Positions 18,132 to 29,534 are shown, counted from the first letter of the stretch. The stretch: 38,009 bases of DNA from Candidatus Aeolococcus gillhamiae (GCA_003244045.1 QHBU01000070.1:1-38009), one strand, 5' to 3'. Notes: generated by a model from the letters alone, not told the origin. Numbers and translations are program-made.

Positions 18132-18989
18132 ATGCCCGAGCTTCCCGAGGTCACCGCCCTGTCCGCCGGGCTCACCGAGCGGATGCGTGGACAGACCATC
18201 ATCGCCGTCCGGCTGCGCTCGATCGGCGCGCTCAAGACCTACGACCCTCGTCTCCAAGCACTGGTGGGCCATACCGTCGACGGCTGGGACCGGCACGGCA
18301 AGTTCCTGGACATGACCGCGGGCGAACTGCACCTGGTGGTGCACCTTGCGCGCGCCGGATGGATCCGCTGGCGGGACCGGCTCAACGAGGCGAAGTCGAC
18401 CCTGCGTGGTCCTCTCGCCCTCCAGCTCGAGCTCGCCGGCGGCTGCGGCATCGACATCACCGAACAGGGAACCGAGCACCGCTTGGCCGTGTACGTGGTC
18501 CGCGCCGCCGCTGACGTGCCGGGGATCGCCCGGCTGGGGGTTGATGTGCTCGACGACGCCCTGTCCGCGGCGCGGCTCGGTGAGCTGCTGCAGCAGCGCC
18601 GCGGCCAGCTGAAGACGGTGCTCGCCGACCAGTCGCTGATCGCCGGCGTCGGCAACGCCTACTCGGACGAGATCCTCCATGCGGCCCGACTCTCGCCCTT
18701 TCGGCAGGCGAGCGCGCTCAGCGAGGAGGAGACGATGCGCCTGCACGCCGCCCTGCGCAGCGTCATGAGCGGGGCGGTGGAGCGCGCCCGCGGGGTCGAG
18801 ATCGCCGACCTCAAGCCGGACAAGAAGCAGCACCTCGCCGTCCACGGGCGCACCGGTGACCCCTGCCCCGTGTGCGGTGACACCATCCGTGAGGTGTCGC
18901 TATCGACGCGCTCGTTCCAGTACTGCCCGACCTGCCAGACCGGCGGACGCGTTCTCGCCGATCGCCGGCTCAGCCGGCTGCTGCGCTGA
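18132..18989 (+). CDS. mutM: DNA-formamidopyrimidine glycosylase family protein (Fpg/Nei)
   Basis: MPELPEVTALSAGL N-terminus; LADQSLIAGVGNAYSDEILHAARLSP; zinc finger CPVCGDTIREVSLSTRSFQYCPTCQ. Confidence 0.9.
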   Translation: MPELPEVTALSAGLTERMRGQTIIAVRLRSIGALKTYDPRLQALVGHTVDGWDRHGKFLDMTAGELHLVVHLARAGWIRWRDRLNEAKSTLRGPLALQLELAGGCGIDITEQGTEHRLAVYVVRAAADVPGIARLGVDVLDDALSAARLGELLQQRRGQLKTVLADQSLIAGVGNAYSDEILHAARLSPFRQASALSEEETMRLHAALRSVMSGAVERARGVEIADLKPDKKQHLAVHGRTGDPCPVCGDTIREVSLSTRSFQYCPTCQTGGRVLADRRLSRLLR

Positions 18990-19011
18990 TCGGGTCCGAT
19001 ACTGTCGGGTC

Positions 19012-19458
19012 ATGAGCGCCGAAGCCGGAGGTGAGGTGGAGCGCGCGCTGTGGGCGCTGCGCGCCTATGACACGACCGCGCTCGCCACGGTCAGCGACTC
19101 CGGCCCTCACGTCGCCGGAGTGTTCTTCGCGCCCGAGGTGGAGGACGGTCGCATCCAGCTTGTGCTGGCCGTGCTCGACGGGTCCCGCAAGGCCAGCGAC
19201 ATCGCGCTGGACCCGCGTGTCGCGTTCATGTGCTCGCCCGGCAACCCGTCACGCTGGATCCAGGGTTGGGGGTCCGCCAACCGAGCCGACGTCGACGACT
19301 CGGGGCGCCTCGAACTGTTCCGCCGCCTCCTTGCGCACGCGCCCGGCGCCAAGCAGTTCGTCGACAACCTGCCGGTTCATCCCTTCATCGTCGCAGTGCG
19401 CGAGCTGAAGGTCGTCGAGGTCCTCGGCAAGCCGCCGCTGCTCCTGACGTTCGACTGA
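19012..19458 (+). CDS. Pyridoxamine 5'-phosphate oxidase-fold flavin/F420-binding protein
   Basis: ALWALRAYDTTALATVSDSGPHVAGVFFAPEVEDGRIQLVLAVLDGSRKASDIALDPRVAFMC. Confidence 0.72.
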   Translation: MSAEAGGEVERALWALRAYDTTALATVSDSGPHVAGVFFAPEVEDGRIQLVLAVLDGSRKASDIALDPRVAFMCSPGNPSRWIQGWGSANRADVDDSGRLELFRRLLAHAPGAKQFVDNLPVHPFIVAVRELKVVEVLGKPPLLLTFD

Positions 19459-20378
19459 TGGCGGCCCGCGCGACCGCCAGACCCGGCGCGGTGACGGTGC
19501 TCTGGGAGAGTGTCCGGCCCCGGTCGCTGACGGTCGCCGCGGTCAGCTCGGTCGTCGGCACCGCCGCTTTGGCGCCGCAGCGCGCCGTGCAGCCGCTCAT
19601 CGCCGCCGGCTGCCTGGTTCTCGCGCTGCTGCTGCAGGCCGCCACCAACGTGCTCAACGACGCGGAGGACGCGCTCACCGGCGCCGACGACTACACGGGC
19701 GCGGGAGCGTCGCTGGCGATGCGCCGCCAGTGGATCAACCCGGCCCAGGCCCGGCTCATCGCCGCCGGCCTCTTCGCCGCCGCGGCCATCCTCGGAGTGA
19801 GCATCGCGCTGGCCGTGCACCGCCCCGCGCTGCTGCTGCTCGGCCTGGCGGCCCTGGTGGTCGGCTGGGCGTACACCGCGCCTCCGCTGCGCCTCGCCTA
19901 CCGGCCGCTCGGCGAGGCGGCGTCCGCGCTGCCGATGGGCCTGGGCATCGTGTGGGGGACGGCAGCGGCCCAGACGGCCGCCGTGCCATCCTCGGTGTGG
20001 TGGGCGGCGGCTGCGCTGGCCCTGCTCACCGCCGCCATCCTGCACGCCAACAACGCGCGCGACCGCAGCCACGACGCCAGCGTCGGCAAGCACACGCTGG
20101 CGACGCGGGTGTCGATGGACGCCGTCGTCCTCGAGTTCCGCCTCCTGGTCGGCGGCGCCGCCGTGGTGCTGGCCGTGGCCCTGGCGACGCGGGGCATCCC
20201 CCTGTGGTGCCTCGGCGCGGTGCTGCCGGCGGTCATGGCGCTGCTCCTGGCGGCGCGAGCGCGCCGCGACCTCGATGCCATGGGCTGGACGCGCCTGCTC
20301 ATCGGCTGCGTCCAGCTCCACATGCTCACCGGCATCACCCTGGCCGCCGGGTTCGTGCTCAGCGCGATTCGGTGGTGA
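19458..20378 (+). CDS. UbiA-family prenyltransferase (MenA-like)
   Basis: QAATNVLNDAEDALTGADD and HANNARDRSHDASVGKHTLA Asp-rich motifs; multi-TM; ATG overlaps the PPOX stop. Confidence 0.84.
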   Translation: MAARATARPGAVTVLWESVRPRSLTVAAVSSVVGTAALAPQRAVQPLIAAGCLVLALLLQAATNVLNDAEDALTGADDYTGAGASLAMRRQWINPAQARLIAAGLFAAAAILGVSIALAVHRPALLLLGLAALVVGWAYTAPPLRLAYRPLGEAASALPMGLGIVWGTAAAQTAAVPSSVWWAAAALALLTAAILHANNARDRSHDASVGKHTLATRVSMDAVVLEFRLLVGGAAVVLAVALATRGIPLWCLGAVLPAVMALLLAARARRDLDAMGWTRLLIGCVQLHMLTGITLAAGFVLSAIRW

Positions 20379-21666
20379 GCGCACCCAGGTCGTCGAAGAA
20401 GCCCGGATAGGACACGGCCACGGTGTCGGCTCCGACGATGACGCAGTCACCAGCGCTTGGATCCGTGAGGGCGGCGGCGATCGCCCACGCCATCGCCAGG
20501 CGGTGGTCACCGGCGGCGTCGAGGCGGGCCGGGCGGAGCTGGGCGGGGCCGTCAATGACCAGTCCATCGGCCGTCTCCTCAGCGGCTACCCCGAGCGAGC
20601 GCAGCCCGGCGACCAGCGCAGCGATGCGGTCGGTCTCCTTGTGGCGCAGCTCGCCCGCGCCGCGGAATTGGGTGCGCCCCTCCGCCTGGGTGGCCACCAC
20701 TGCGATGGCAGGCAGCTCGTCGATGCAGCGGGGAACCATCGCCGGCTCGACGGTCACGCCGTGGAGTGGCGCCGCAGTGACGATCACCGTGCCCTGTGGC
20801 TCGACCTCGGCTGCGGGTGGCCCCTCCTCCACCTCGACGCGCGCGCCCATCTCCTCGAGCACCTCGAGGATGCCGGTGCGTCCGGGGTTGAGGCCGACTC
20901 CCGGGCAGCGCACCGTGGAGCCGATGCGGGCCGCCGCCAGCGCCATGAAGAAGGCCGCGCAGCTGATGTCACCGGGCACGCGCAGCCCGAACGGATCGAG
21001 CCGCGCGGGGCGCAAGGTGATCGACTCGCCGTCGGCGCTGAGGTCGGCTCCGCAGGCGCGCAGCAGCCGCTCCGTGTGATCGCGGGTCGGCACCGGCTCG
21101 TGCACCACCGTGGTGCCCTGCGCGCTCAACCCGGCGAGCAGGATGGCGGACTTCACCTGGGCACTGGCCACCTCCAGATGGTGCTCGAGCCCCTGCGGCG
21201 TGGCAGTGCCCTGCACCAGCAGCGGTGCATGCCCGTCGTCGGTGCGCAGCTGCGCGCCCATCGCGCGGAGCGGCACGGCGACGCGCTCCATCGGCCGGCG
21301 TTGCAACGACGCGTCGCCGGTCAGCGTGGCCACGGCCTCGTGGGCGGCGAGGACGCCAGCCATGAGCCGCATCGTGGTGCCCGAGTTGGCGCAGTCGAGC
21401 GGCCGCGCGGGGCTGCGCAGGCTCACCCCCGCGCCGGCGCCGTCGAGGGAGACGCGACCGTCGCCGAACGGGCGCACCGACCCGCCACAGTCCTGGAGCA
21501 CGCGGGCGGTGGCTGCAACGTCGGCGGCGGGCGACACGTTGCCGACATAGCTGCGCCCGCGGATCAGCGCCCCGAGGATCAGGGCTCGGTGGCTGATCGA
21601 CTTGTCGCCGGGAACGGTCACCTCGCCGTCGACCCTGTCCGCACCGGCGATTCGCCGCTCGCTCAT
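20359..21666 (-). CDS. aroA: 3-phosphoshikimate 1-carboxyvinyltransferase (EPSP synthase)
   Basis: VTVPGDKSISHRALILGAL; LDCANSGTTMRLMAGVLA; LRHKETDRIAAL; GDHRLAMAWAIAA. Confidence 0.95.
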   Translation of the reverse strand: MSERRIAGADRVDGEVTVPGDKSISHRALILGALIRGRSYVGNVSPAADVAATARVLQDCGGSVRPFGDGRVSLDGAGAGVSLRSPARPLDCANSGTTMRLMAGVLAAHEAVATLTGDASLQRRPMERVAVPLRAMGAQLRTDDGHAPLLVQGTATPQGLEHHLEVASAQVKSAILLAGLSAQGTTVVHEPVPTRDHTERLLRACGADLSADGESITLRPARLDPFGLRVPGDISCAAFFMALAAARIGSTVRCPGVGLNPGRTGILEVLEEMGARVEVEEGPPAAEVEPQGTVIVTAAPLHGVTVEPAMVPRCIDELPAIAVVATQAEGRTQFRGAGELRHKETDRIAALVAGLRSLGVAAEETADGLVIDGPAQLRPARLDAAGDHRLAMAWAIAAALTDPSAGDCVIVGADTVAVSYPGFFDDLGALTTESR

Positions 21667-21670
21667 GTGC

Positions 21671-22451
21671 TCACGCGGCGTGCAGCATGCCGTGCAGGAA
21701 CATGGAGGCTGCGGCGGCGCCGTCGTCGGGGTGGCTGGACATGGCGTCGAGCAGCGCCGATCCCACCACCGCCGCCTCGCACCGACCGCGCAGGGCGACC
21801 AGGTGTTCATGCCGACTCAGGCCAAAACCGATGGCCCGCGGCAGGGGCGTGGAAGCTCGTACCCGATCGAGCAGGTCGAAGGCCTCGGCGGCGATCTCGG
21901 CGCGCGCCCCGGTGGTGCCGACCACACCCACGCAGTAGATGAAGCCCGCCGCGTTGTGGCAGGCGAGCTCGATGCGCTCGGTCGGCGTGGTCGGCGCCAC
22001 CATCGGGATCAGGGCAAGGCCGTGCGCCGCACCGGCGTCGCGGAGATCCGAGGCCTCGCCGGCGGGGAGGTCGGGGACGATGATCCCGTCGGCCCCCGCG
22101 GCCGCGGCGTCGGCGCAGAAGGGGTCCAGGCCGTGGCTCAGCACCGGGTTGACGTAGGTCATCAGCGCCAGCGGGAGGGTGACGCCGGCCGCCCGTGCCG
22201 TGGCCACCTGCTCGATCGCCAGCCCCATGGTCATGCCGTTGCGCAGGGCCTGCCAGCCGGCGCGCTGCACGCTGGGGCCGTCGGCGAGCGGGTCGCTGAA
22301 GGGAATGCCGATCTCGACGGCGGCGCAGCCGGCGTCCTGCGCGGCGCGAAGCACCGCCACGGTGTCGTCTCTGCGCGGGTATCCGGCGGTGACATACGGC
22401 ACCAGTGCCGGCAGGCCGCCGGCGTGGTCGCGCAGGGCGACGGTCAGTCGC

Positions 22452-22477
<26 letters not shown>
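21671..22477 (-). CDS. trpA: Tryptophan synthase alpha chain (start 22477 or 22465)
   Basis: [59 protein letters not shown]. Confidence 0.95.
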
Positions 22478-23638
<1,161 letters not shown>

Positions 23639-23642
<4 letters not shown>

Positions 23643-24268
23643 CGCGGCACCGCGGCGGCGCGAGCCGCGCGGACATAGGCAACGACGCGCGCGGGATCCT
23701 TCACCCCCAGGCTCGTCTCCAATCCGCTGGAGGCGTCCACACCCTGTGGCTGGACGGCTTCAATGGCAGCGGCGACGTTGTCGGCGGAGAGCCCGCCGGC
23801 CAGGATCACTCGGCGGTGCCGAGAGATGGCCGCCGCCGTGACCTCGTCGACACGCGTGCCTGTGCCGCCGGGTAGCCCGTCCGCACTGGAGGGCGCGGCG
23901 TCGAGCAGCACCAGGCAGTCCGGCCACCATTGTTCGGTGAGCGCAGCCACAGCGTCGACAACGTTGATGGCGCGGATCACCGGCACAGCGGTCCGCTCAA
24001 TAGTCGACGACGCCACCCTGCCGTGCATCTGCACGGCTGCGAGCCGGTAGCGGGCCGCCGCCTCCTCGCACTGCGCGGGCGTGGCGTCGAGCATCACGCC
24101 GACGAGGTCGGCGCGTCCGCGCACCGCGTCGACGACCGCCCGCGCAGCGGCGTCGTCGACATGGCGCGGGCTAGCGGCCACCAGCACCAGGCCGAGCCAG
24201 TCCGCCCCCGCCTCGATGGCCGCATCGGCGATCTCCGGGGTGCGAACGCCGCACACCTTGACGATCAC
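23639..24268 (-). CDS. trpF: Phosphoribosylanthranilate isomerase
   Basis: [64 protein letters not shown]. Confidence 0.94.
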
Positions 24269-25068
24269 GACGGGTGCCCGGCCGCAGCGCCCTCGGCGGC
24301 GGCGACCATCTCGGTGAGCAGCTCGCCCGGCCTCTCTGCTCGCATGAGCGCCTCCCCCACCAGCACGGCGTCCGCGCCCTCAGCGACCAGGCGGGCGACG
24401 TCCGCCGGTTGCCGCACGCCTGACTCGGCGACGATGACCGTGCCCGACGGCACGCGTGCCCGCAGGCGCGCGAACGTGCGCAGGTCGGTGGTGAGGGTGC
24501 GCAGGTCGCGGTTGTTGATGCCGATGCATTGCGCGCCGGCGCCGACGGCGCGGTCGAGATCCGAGTCCGTGTGCACCTCGACGAGCGCTGCCGCGCCGCA
24601 CCGTCGCGCGGCGTCGATCGCGTCGTCGAGGCCGGGGTCGTCGAACACCGCAGCGATCAGGAGCACCCAGTCGGCGCCGGCGACGCGCGCCTCGGCGATC
24701 TGCACGGGCGACACCACGAAGTCCTTGCGCAGCACCGGGATCTCCACTGCCGCACGCACGGCCACGAGATCGGTCAACGAGCCACCGAAGTCGGGGCCAT
24801 CGGTGAGCACGGACACCGCCGCCGCGCCTGCGGCCTCGTAGGCGGCCGCCGTGGCGACCACGTCAAGGTGCCGGCGAAGCGTCCCGCCGCTTGGGGAGCG
24901 ACGCTTGAGCTCAGCGATCACCGTCCCGCCGCCGAGGATCCGTTCGATCGCCGGCGCATGCTCGAGGTTGGCGGCGTGGGCGAACATCGCCGCGCGCCCG
25001 CAATGCAGCGCCGCCGCCTCGTGGCGCTTGCGGTCGATGATCGGACCCAGCGCGCCCAGGTCGCTCAC
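24265..25068 (-). CDS. trpC: Indole-3-glycerol phosphate synthase
   Basis: VIAELKRRSPSGGTLR; VLRKDFVVSPVQIAEARVAGADWVLLI; GINNRDLRTLTTDL; VAESGV. GTG start overlaps the trpG stop. Confidence 0.95.
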   Translation of the reverse strand: MSDLGALGPIIDRKRHEAAALHCGRAAMFAHAANLEHAPAIERILGGGTVIAELKRRSPSGGTLRRHLDVVATAAAYEAAGAAAVSVLTDGPDFGGSLTDLVAVRAAVEIPVLRKDFVVSPVQIAEARVAGADWVLLIAAVFDDPGLDDAIDAARRCGAAALVEVHTDSDLDRAVGAGAQCIGINNRDLRTLTTDLRTFARLRARVPSGTVIVAESGVRQPADVARLVAEGADAVLVGEALMRAERPGELLTEMVAAAEGAAAGHPS

Positions 25069-25694
25069 TGCGCGGAGGCCAGCGAGCGCGCCGCCTCGGC
25101 GCCGGCGAGGAGGTTGCCGAGCAGGGCGTGCCCGTCCGGGGTGCCGATTGACTCGGGGTGGAACTGCACTCCGTGCACGGGGTGATCGCGGTGCTGCACG
25201 CCCATCACCGTGCCGTCGGCGGTCCACGCGGTGAGCAGCAATGGCGGCGGCAGGCTCGCACGCTCAACCACCAGCGAGTGGTAGCGGGTCGCACGCAACG
25301 GGTTGGGCAGCCCGGTGAAGACACCGGTACCCGTGTGCTGGATGTTGCTGCTCTTGCCGTGCATGATCTGCGCCGCGTTCACCACCCGCCCGCCGAATGC
25401 GAGCCCGACTGCCTGGTGGCCGAGGCAGACGCCGAGCAGCGGGATGGACATCCGCGCTGCATCGCTAACCAGGTCGACGCAGATGCCAGCGTCCTCCGGG
25501 CGTCCCGGGCCGGGGGAGAGCACGATCGCCGCCGGTTCGCCGGCGAGGACGTCATCACTGCTGAGCGCGTCGTTGCGAATCACCACCACGTCAGCACCGA
25601 GCTCGGCGAGGTACTGAACCAGATTGAAGGTGAACGAGTCGTAGTTGTCCACCACGACGACGCGTCCACGGAGGTCCTCTGCGTGCGCGCTCAC
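25065..25694 (-). CDS. trpG: Anthranilate synthase glutamine amidotransferase component
   Basis: VVVVDNYDSFTFNLVQYL; LSPGPGRPEDAG; PLLGVCLGHQAVGLAFGG; VQFHPESIGTPDG. Confidence 0.94.
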   Translation of the reverse strand: MSAHAEDLRGRVVVVDNYDSFTFNLVQYLAELGADVVVIRNDALSSDDVLAGEPAAIVLSPGPGRPEDAGICVDLVSDAARMSIPLLGVCLGHQAVGLAFGGRVVNAAQIMHGKSSNIQHTGTGVFTGLPNPLRATRYHSLVVERASLPPPLLLTAWTADGTVMGVQHRDHPVHGVQFHPESIGTPDGHALLGNLLAGAEAARSLASAQ

Positions 25695-27175
25695 GGTCCA
25701 TCGACACGCGTGATCGCGTCCAACGCGGCCGCCAGCTTGTTGTCGATCTCGCGTGCCTCCTCGTCGGGCGTTGAGTCGGCGACAATCCCAGCCGCCGCCT
25801 GCAGGTAGGCCTGTCCGTCCACCACTGCCACGGTGCGCAGAGCGATTGCCGTATCGAGCACACCGCCGCTGCCAATGTAGCCCACAGCTCCGGCGTACGG
25901 TCCGCGACCGTGCGGCTCGAGCTCAGCGATGACCTCCATCGCGCGGATCTTCGGTGCGCCGCTGACAGTGCCGGCCGGGAAGCAGGCGCGAAGCGCGTCC
26001 AAGGCGGTGCGCCCGGCCGCCAGCCGGGCGCGGATGCCGCTGACCAGGTGCATCACACGCGAGTAGCGCTCGACAACCGCCAGCTCGTGGACCTCAACGG
26101 TGCCCGTGGCAGCCACCCGGCCTACGTCGTTGCGACCGAGGTCGACGAGCATGAGGTGCTCGGCCTGCTCCTTCTCGCTGCCCTGCAGCTCGGTCTCCAT
26201 GGCGGCGTCCTCGGCCTCGGTGGAGCCGCGGCGGCGTGTGCCCGCGATGGGCCGGTAGTCGACCGTATCGCCGCGAACCCGCACGAGCATCTCGGGCGAC
26301 GCGCCGACAAGGACGCATCCGGGGCTGCTCACGTAGAACAGGTACGGCGTGGGGCTAGACAGCCGCAGCGCGGTGTACAGCGTGAACGGGTGGGCACCGA
26401 GTGGCACCGCGAAGCGACGCGACACCTGCACCTGGAAGACGTCACCGGCGATGACATGGTCGAGCGCGACCCGGACCGCTTCGAGGAAGTCCGCGCGCGG
26501 GAACGTCGACGCACTGTCCGGAAGCACTGGCCGCCTGAGGGTCACGTACCGGGGCCCGACCTCGACGTCGACCTCCACGGCAGCGGGGTGATCGACCGCT
26601 CCCGCCGGCTCCGGCGCTTCGATGCGCAGACGCATGCCGGCCAAGCGGGCGCACGCGTGCGCGTACCCCGTCGCGATGTCGCCGTCGTCGCGGCGCAGCT
26701 GGGTCACGAGCAGCACCTTGTCGCGCTCGTGGTCGAACACCGTCACGGTGCGATAGAGTGCGAACACGCTCATCGGCACTCCAGCGAATGCCGGCGCGGT
26801 CGACGGCAGACGCTCGTAGCAGCCCGCCGCCTCGTAGGCGAGGTAGCCGACCCAGCCACCGACGAACGGGACGTTGAGCCCCTCCACGGGGGCCACCCGC
26901 TCGGCGAGCACCCCTTCCAGTGGACGGAGCGGGTCCTCGGTGTCCTGGGGCGCGACCCCGAGGGGGTCGTGGCCGAGGAATGAATGGCCGTGGATGCCGT
27001 GAAGCGTGCTCGCCGACTCGAGGAGGAAGCAGTGACCGCCGACGCCGAGGCGGCGCATCAGGCTCACCGGCGTCGCCCCGCCGGCCGGCACCTCCACGAA
27101 CAGAGGAACCACGTCGTGGTCGTCGAGTAACCGGGTCGCGGTGTCGAGGTCGGGAAGGACCTGCAGCGCGGCCAT
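25691..27175 (-). CDS. trpE: Anthranilate synthase component I
   Basis: SRRFAVPLGAHPFTLYTALR; YRPIAGTRRRGSTEAEDAAMETEL; KEQAEHLMLVDLGRNDVGRVA; FPAGTVSGAPKIRAMEVI. Confidence 0.94.
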   Translation of the reverse strand: MAALQVLPDLDTATRLLDDHDVVPLFVEVPAGGATPVSLMRRLGVGGHCFLLESASTLHGIHGHSFLGHDPLGVAPQDTEDPLRPLEGVLAERVAPVEGLNVPFVGGWVGYLAYEAAGCYERLPSTAPAFAGVPMSVFALYRTVTVFDHERDKVLLVTQLRRDDGDIATGYAHACARLAGMRLRIEAPEPAGAVDHPAAVEVDVEVGPRYVTLRRPVLPDSASTFPRADFLEAVRVALDHVIAGDVFQVQVSRRFAVPLGAHPFTLYTALRLSSPTPYLFYVSSPGCVLVGASPEMLVRVRGDTVDYRPIAGTRRRGSTEAEDAAMETELQGSEKEQAEHLMLVDLGRNDVGRVAATGTVEVHELAVVERYSRVMHLVSGIRARLAAGRTALDALRACFPAGTVSGAPKIRAMEVIAELEPHGRGPYAGAVGYIGSGGVLDTAIALRTVAVVDGQAYLQAAAGIVADSTPDEEAREIDNKLAAALDAITRVDGP

Positions 27176-27203
27176 GGATGTCTGCGCGGATGTCGAACCG
27201 GCG

Positions 27204-28394
27204 CTAAGCCGGCGAGACCGCGCCCGCGCCGAGATGGAGGGCGATGCGCTCCAGGGCTCGCTCGATGTTCTCGACGGAGTTCGCGTAGCTGAGGCGGATG
27301 TGACCGGCGCCATGGGGACCGAAGGTGCTGCCCGCCAGGGTGGCCACGCCCACCTCGTCGAGGAGCTCCTTCTGCAGCTCGCGCTCGTTGTAGCCCGTCG
27401 CCGTGACGTCGGGGAACACATAGAAGGCGCCGGCCGGGCGGCGACAGCTGATGCCGGGGATGCGGTTCAGACCGTCCACGAGAATGTCGCGACGGCGCCG
27501 GAACTCGGCAACCATGGCATCGACGGCAGCGTCCGACTCCGGCGAATCGAAGGCCTCGATCGCCGCCAGCTGGGTGAACGCCGCCGCGCACGACGACGAG
27601 TTGATCATCAGCGTGTCCATCCGCTGCGCGAGTGGCACCGGCATGGCACCGAAGCCGAGTCTCCAGCCGCACATCGCCCAGGCCTTGCTGACACCGTCGA
27701 GCAACACGGTGCGCTCGGCCATGCCGTCGATGCCATAGAGAGAGACGTGGGCACTGTCATAGATGAGCCGCCCGTAGATCTCGTCGGTGAGGACCACCAG
27801 GTCGTGCTCGATGGCCAGCTGGGCGATGTTCTCGCAGTCCTCGCGGGTGAGGATTCCCCCGGTCGGGTTGGCCGGAGTGTTGACGATCAGCAGCCTGGTG
27901 CGCGGGGTCACCAGGCCGCGCAGCTCGTCGATGTCGAGACGGAAGTCGTTCTCCTGGCGGATCGGTGCGGACACCGGCGTGGCGCCGATGAAGTTCACCA
28001 GCGAGCGGTAGATCGGATACCCCGGGTCGGGCACGATGACCTCGTCGCCGGGCTCGATGATGGCCAGCAGCAGGAACGCGAGAATGTTCTTGCTGCCGGG
28101 AACGATCACGATGTTCTCCAGCGAGGTCGGGACGCCGGTGCGAGCGGTGACGTAGCGCGCGGTCGCCTCGCGGGTGACGGCCATGCCACTCGCCGGCGTG
28201 TAATGGGTGGCACCCTCGTTGAGGGCTCGGACCGCGACGTCGATGATGTTCTGGGGGGTAGCGCAGTCGGGCTCGCCGATCTCCAGGTGGATGATGTCGC
28301 GGCCCTCGTCCTCGAGTCGCCGGGCGTGGGCGAGCACCTCGAACGCGCTCTCGGTGCCGATCCGCGACATGCGCTCGGCCCAGCGGAAGTTCAC
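27204..28394 (-). CDS. PLP-dependent class I aminotransferase (aspartate/aromatic type)
   Basis: IIHLEIGEPDCATP; IVNTPANPTGGILTREDCENIA; VLLDGVSKAWAMCGWRLGF PLP-Lys motif. GTG start overlaps the acyP stop. Confidence 0.9.
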   Translation of the reverse strand: MNFRWAERMSRIGTESAFEVLAHARRLEDEGRDIIHLEIGEPDCATPQNIIDVAVRALNEGATHYTPASGMAVTREATARYVTARTGVPTSLENIVIVPGSKNILAFLLLAIIEPGDEVIVPDPGYPIYRSLVNFIGATPVSAPIRQENDFRLDIDELRGLVTPRTRLLIVNTPANPTGGILTREDCENIAQLAIEHDLVVLTDEIYGRLIYDSAHVSLYGIDGMAERTVLLDGVSKAWAMCGWRLGFGAMPVPLAQRMDTLMINSSSCAAAFTQLAAIEAFDSPESDAAVDAMVAEFRRRRDILVDGLNRIPGISCRRPAGAFYVFPDVTATGYNERELQKELLDEVGVATLAGSTFGPHGAGHIRLSYANSVENIERALERIALHLGAGAVSPA

Positions 28395-28666
28395 GCGTGC
28401 ACCGTGAACGGAGGCAGGTCGCCGCGGTACGGCTCGCGGAGCACGTCGACGGCGTCGACCTGGGCGTGTGCCGGTCCCCGGTGGAGCAGCTCGAGGATGC
28501 GGTCCACCGCGTCCGGCGGACCTTCGATCACACACTCCACGCTTCCGTCGGGCCGATTGGCGACGGTGCCGCACAGGTCGCCGGCATGGTGCGCCACGAA
28601 CGCGCGGAAGCCCACCATCTGCACCCTTCCCCGCACGGTCGCGCGCACGCGGGTCTGCTCTGACAT
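28391..28666 (-). CDS. acyP: Acylphosphatase
   Basis: VRATVRGRVQMVGFRAFVAHHAGDLCGTVANRPDGSVECVIEGPPDAV. Confidence 0.92.
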   Translation of the reverse strand: MSEQTRVRATVRGRVQMVGFRAFVAHHAGDLCGTVANRPDGSVECVIEGPPDAVDRILELLHRGPAHAQVDAVDVLREPYRGDLPPFTVHA

Positions 28667-28675
28667 AGCCCCGTG

Positions 28676-28681
28676 ATTATA
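28676..28681 (-). promoter_or_regulatory. -10 box TATAAT upstream of acyP-aminotransferase-trp operon
   Basis: Perfect TATAAT on the minus strand, 9 nt before the acyP ATG; no clear -35. Confidence 0.55.
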
Positions 28682-28703
28682 GGGAGGGCAGGCGCTCCTC
28701 GCC

Positions 28704-28730
28704 CGAGGCGGGAACGCAGTTCCCCCTTCG
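28704..28730 (-). repeat. Post-stop hairpin element, copy C
   Basis: CGAGGcGGGAA-cgcag-TTCCCcCTTCG, 3 nt after the ferritin-like gene stop. Confidence 0.65.
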
Positions 28731-28733
28731 CTC

Positions 28734-29534
28734 TTACGCGGCGACCGGGGTCAGGCGGCGGATGACGGGGAGCATGTCCTTGGTACTCGTCATCCTGGTT
28801 CCGGCCAGCTCTGACATCAACGCTAGGATCCGGCGCTGTACCGGTGCCTCGTGGTCGCGGCCGGGCAGGTACCAGTCGAGCATGCGGCTGATGTACTCCG
28901 GGTCCTCCAGCTGGTCGCAGACGCTCGGCGAGGTGACGGTGGTGGGGTGCTTGGGCGCATCGTTGGTGCTGCGCAGCATCCACAGCGTCATGCGCAGCAC
29001 GGCGGGCAGCTCGTCAGGCTTGTTGGCGATCGCCTTGCGCAGGTACTTGGCATAGCAGGCTGCGTGGCGGAGCTCGTCGGCCGCGAGGATCTTGAAAATC
29101 TTGCGCAGCAGAGGCTCGGGCGCGCTCTTGCTGAAAGCCTGGTACCAGTGGGCCAGGCGCTGCTCGCCGCAGAAGTGCATGGTCAGCGTCTCGATCGCCG
29201 GCCCCTCAGCGAAGGTGAGCCGCAGCTCGGGCAGCTCCTTCTCCTCATCGAAGGTCTGCCCGCAGGCCTCGAGGTACTTGCGCAGCACCATGTGGTGCTT
29301 CATCTCCTCGTAGAACCAGATCGACACGAAGCTGCAGAAGTCGATGTCCGTGTAGAAGTCGCGCAGGAACATCTCCGTCGCGTACAGCGCGCTGAGCTCG
29401 GTGAGACAGATCTGGCGGAGGTCATGGATCCACTGGTCGGTCAGCAGGCTGTGATCGATGGTGCTGAAATCGATCTCGTCGGTGAAGTTCCAGCGGGCGC
29501 GTTCGAGGCGAACAAAAAGGTCGTCGTAGAGCAT
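28734..29534 (-). CDS. Ferritin-like di-iron protein (acyl-ACP desaturase/rubrerythrin-type four-helix bundle)
   Basis: Four ligand segments: ICLTELSALYATE, WFYEEMKHHMVL (EExxH), FCGEQRLAHWY, AADELRHAACY (DExxH). Confidence 0.72.
   Translation of the reverse strand: MLYDDLFVRLERARWNFTDEIDFSTIDHSLLTDQWIHDLRQICLTELSALYATEMFLRDFYTDIDFCSFVSIWFYEEMKHHMVLRKYLEACGQTFDEEKELPELRLTFAEGPAIETLTMHFCGEQRLAHWYQAFSKSAPEPLLRKIFKILAADELRHAACYAKYLRKAIANKPDELPAVLRMTLWMLRSTNDAPKHPTTVTSPSVCDQLEDPEYISRMLDWYLPGRDHEAPVQRRILALMSELAGTRMTSTKDMLPVIRRLTPVAA

Noticed and set aside
20275-21942. 555-aa plus ORF opposite aroA/trpA
   Set aside because: Overlaps strongly supported aroA and trpA and has no recognisable domains; high-GC antisense artefact.
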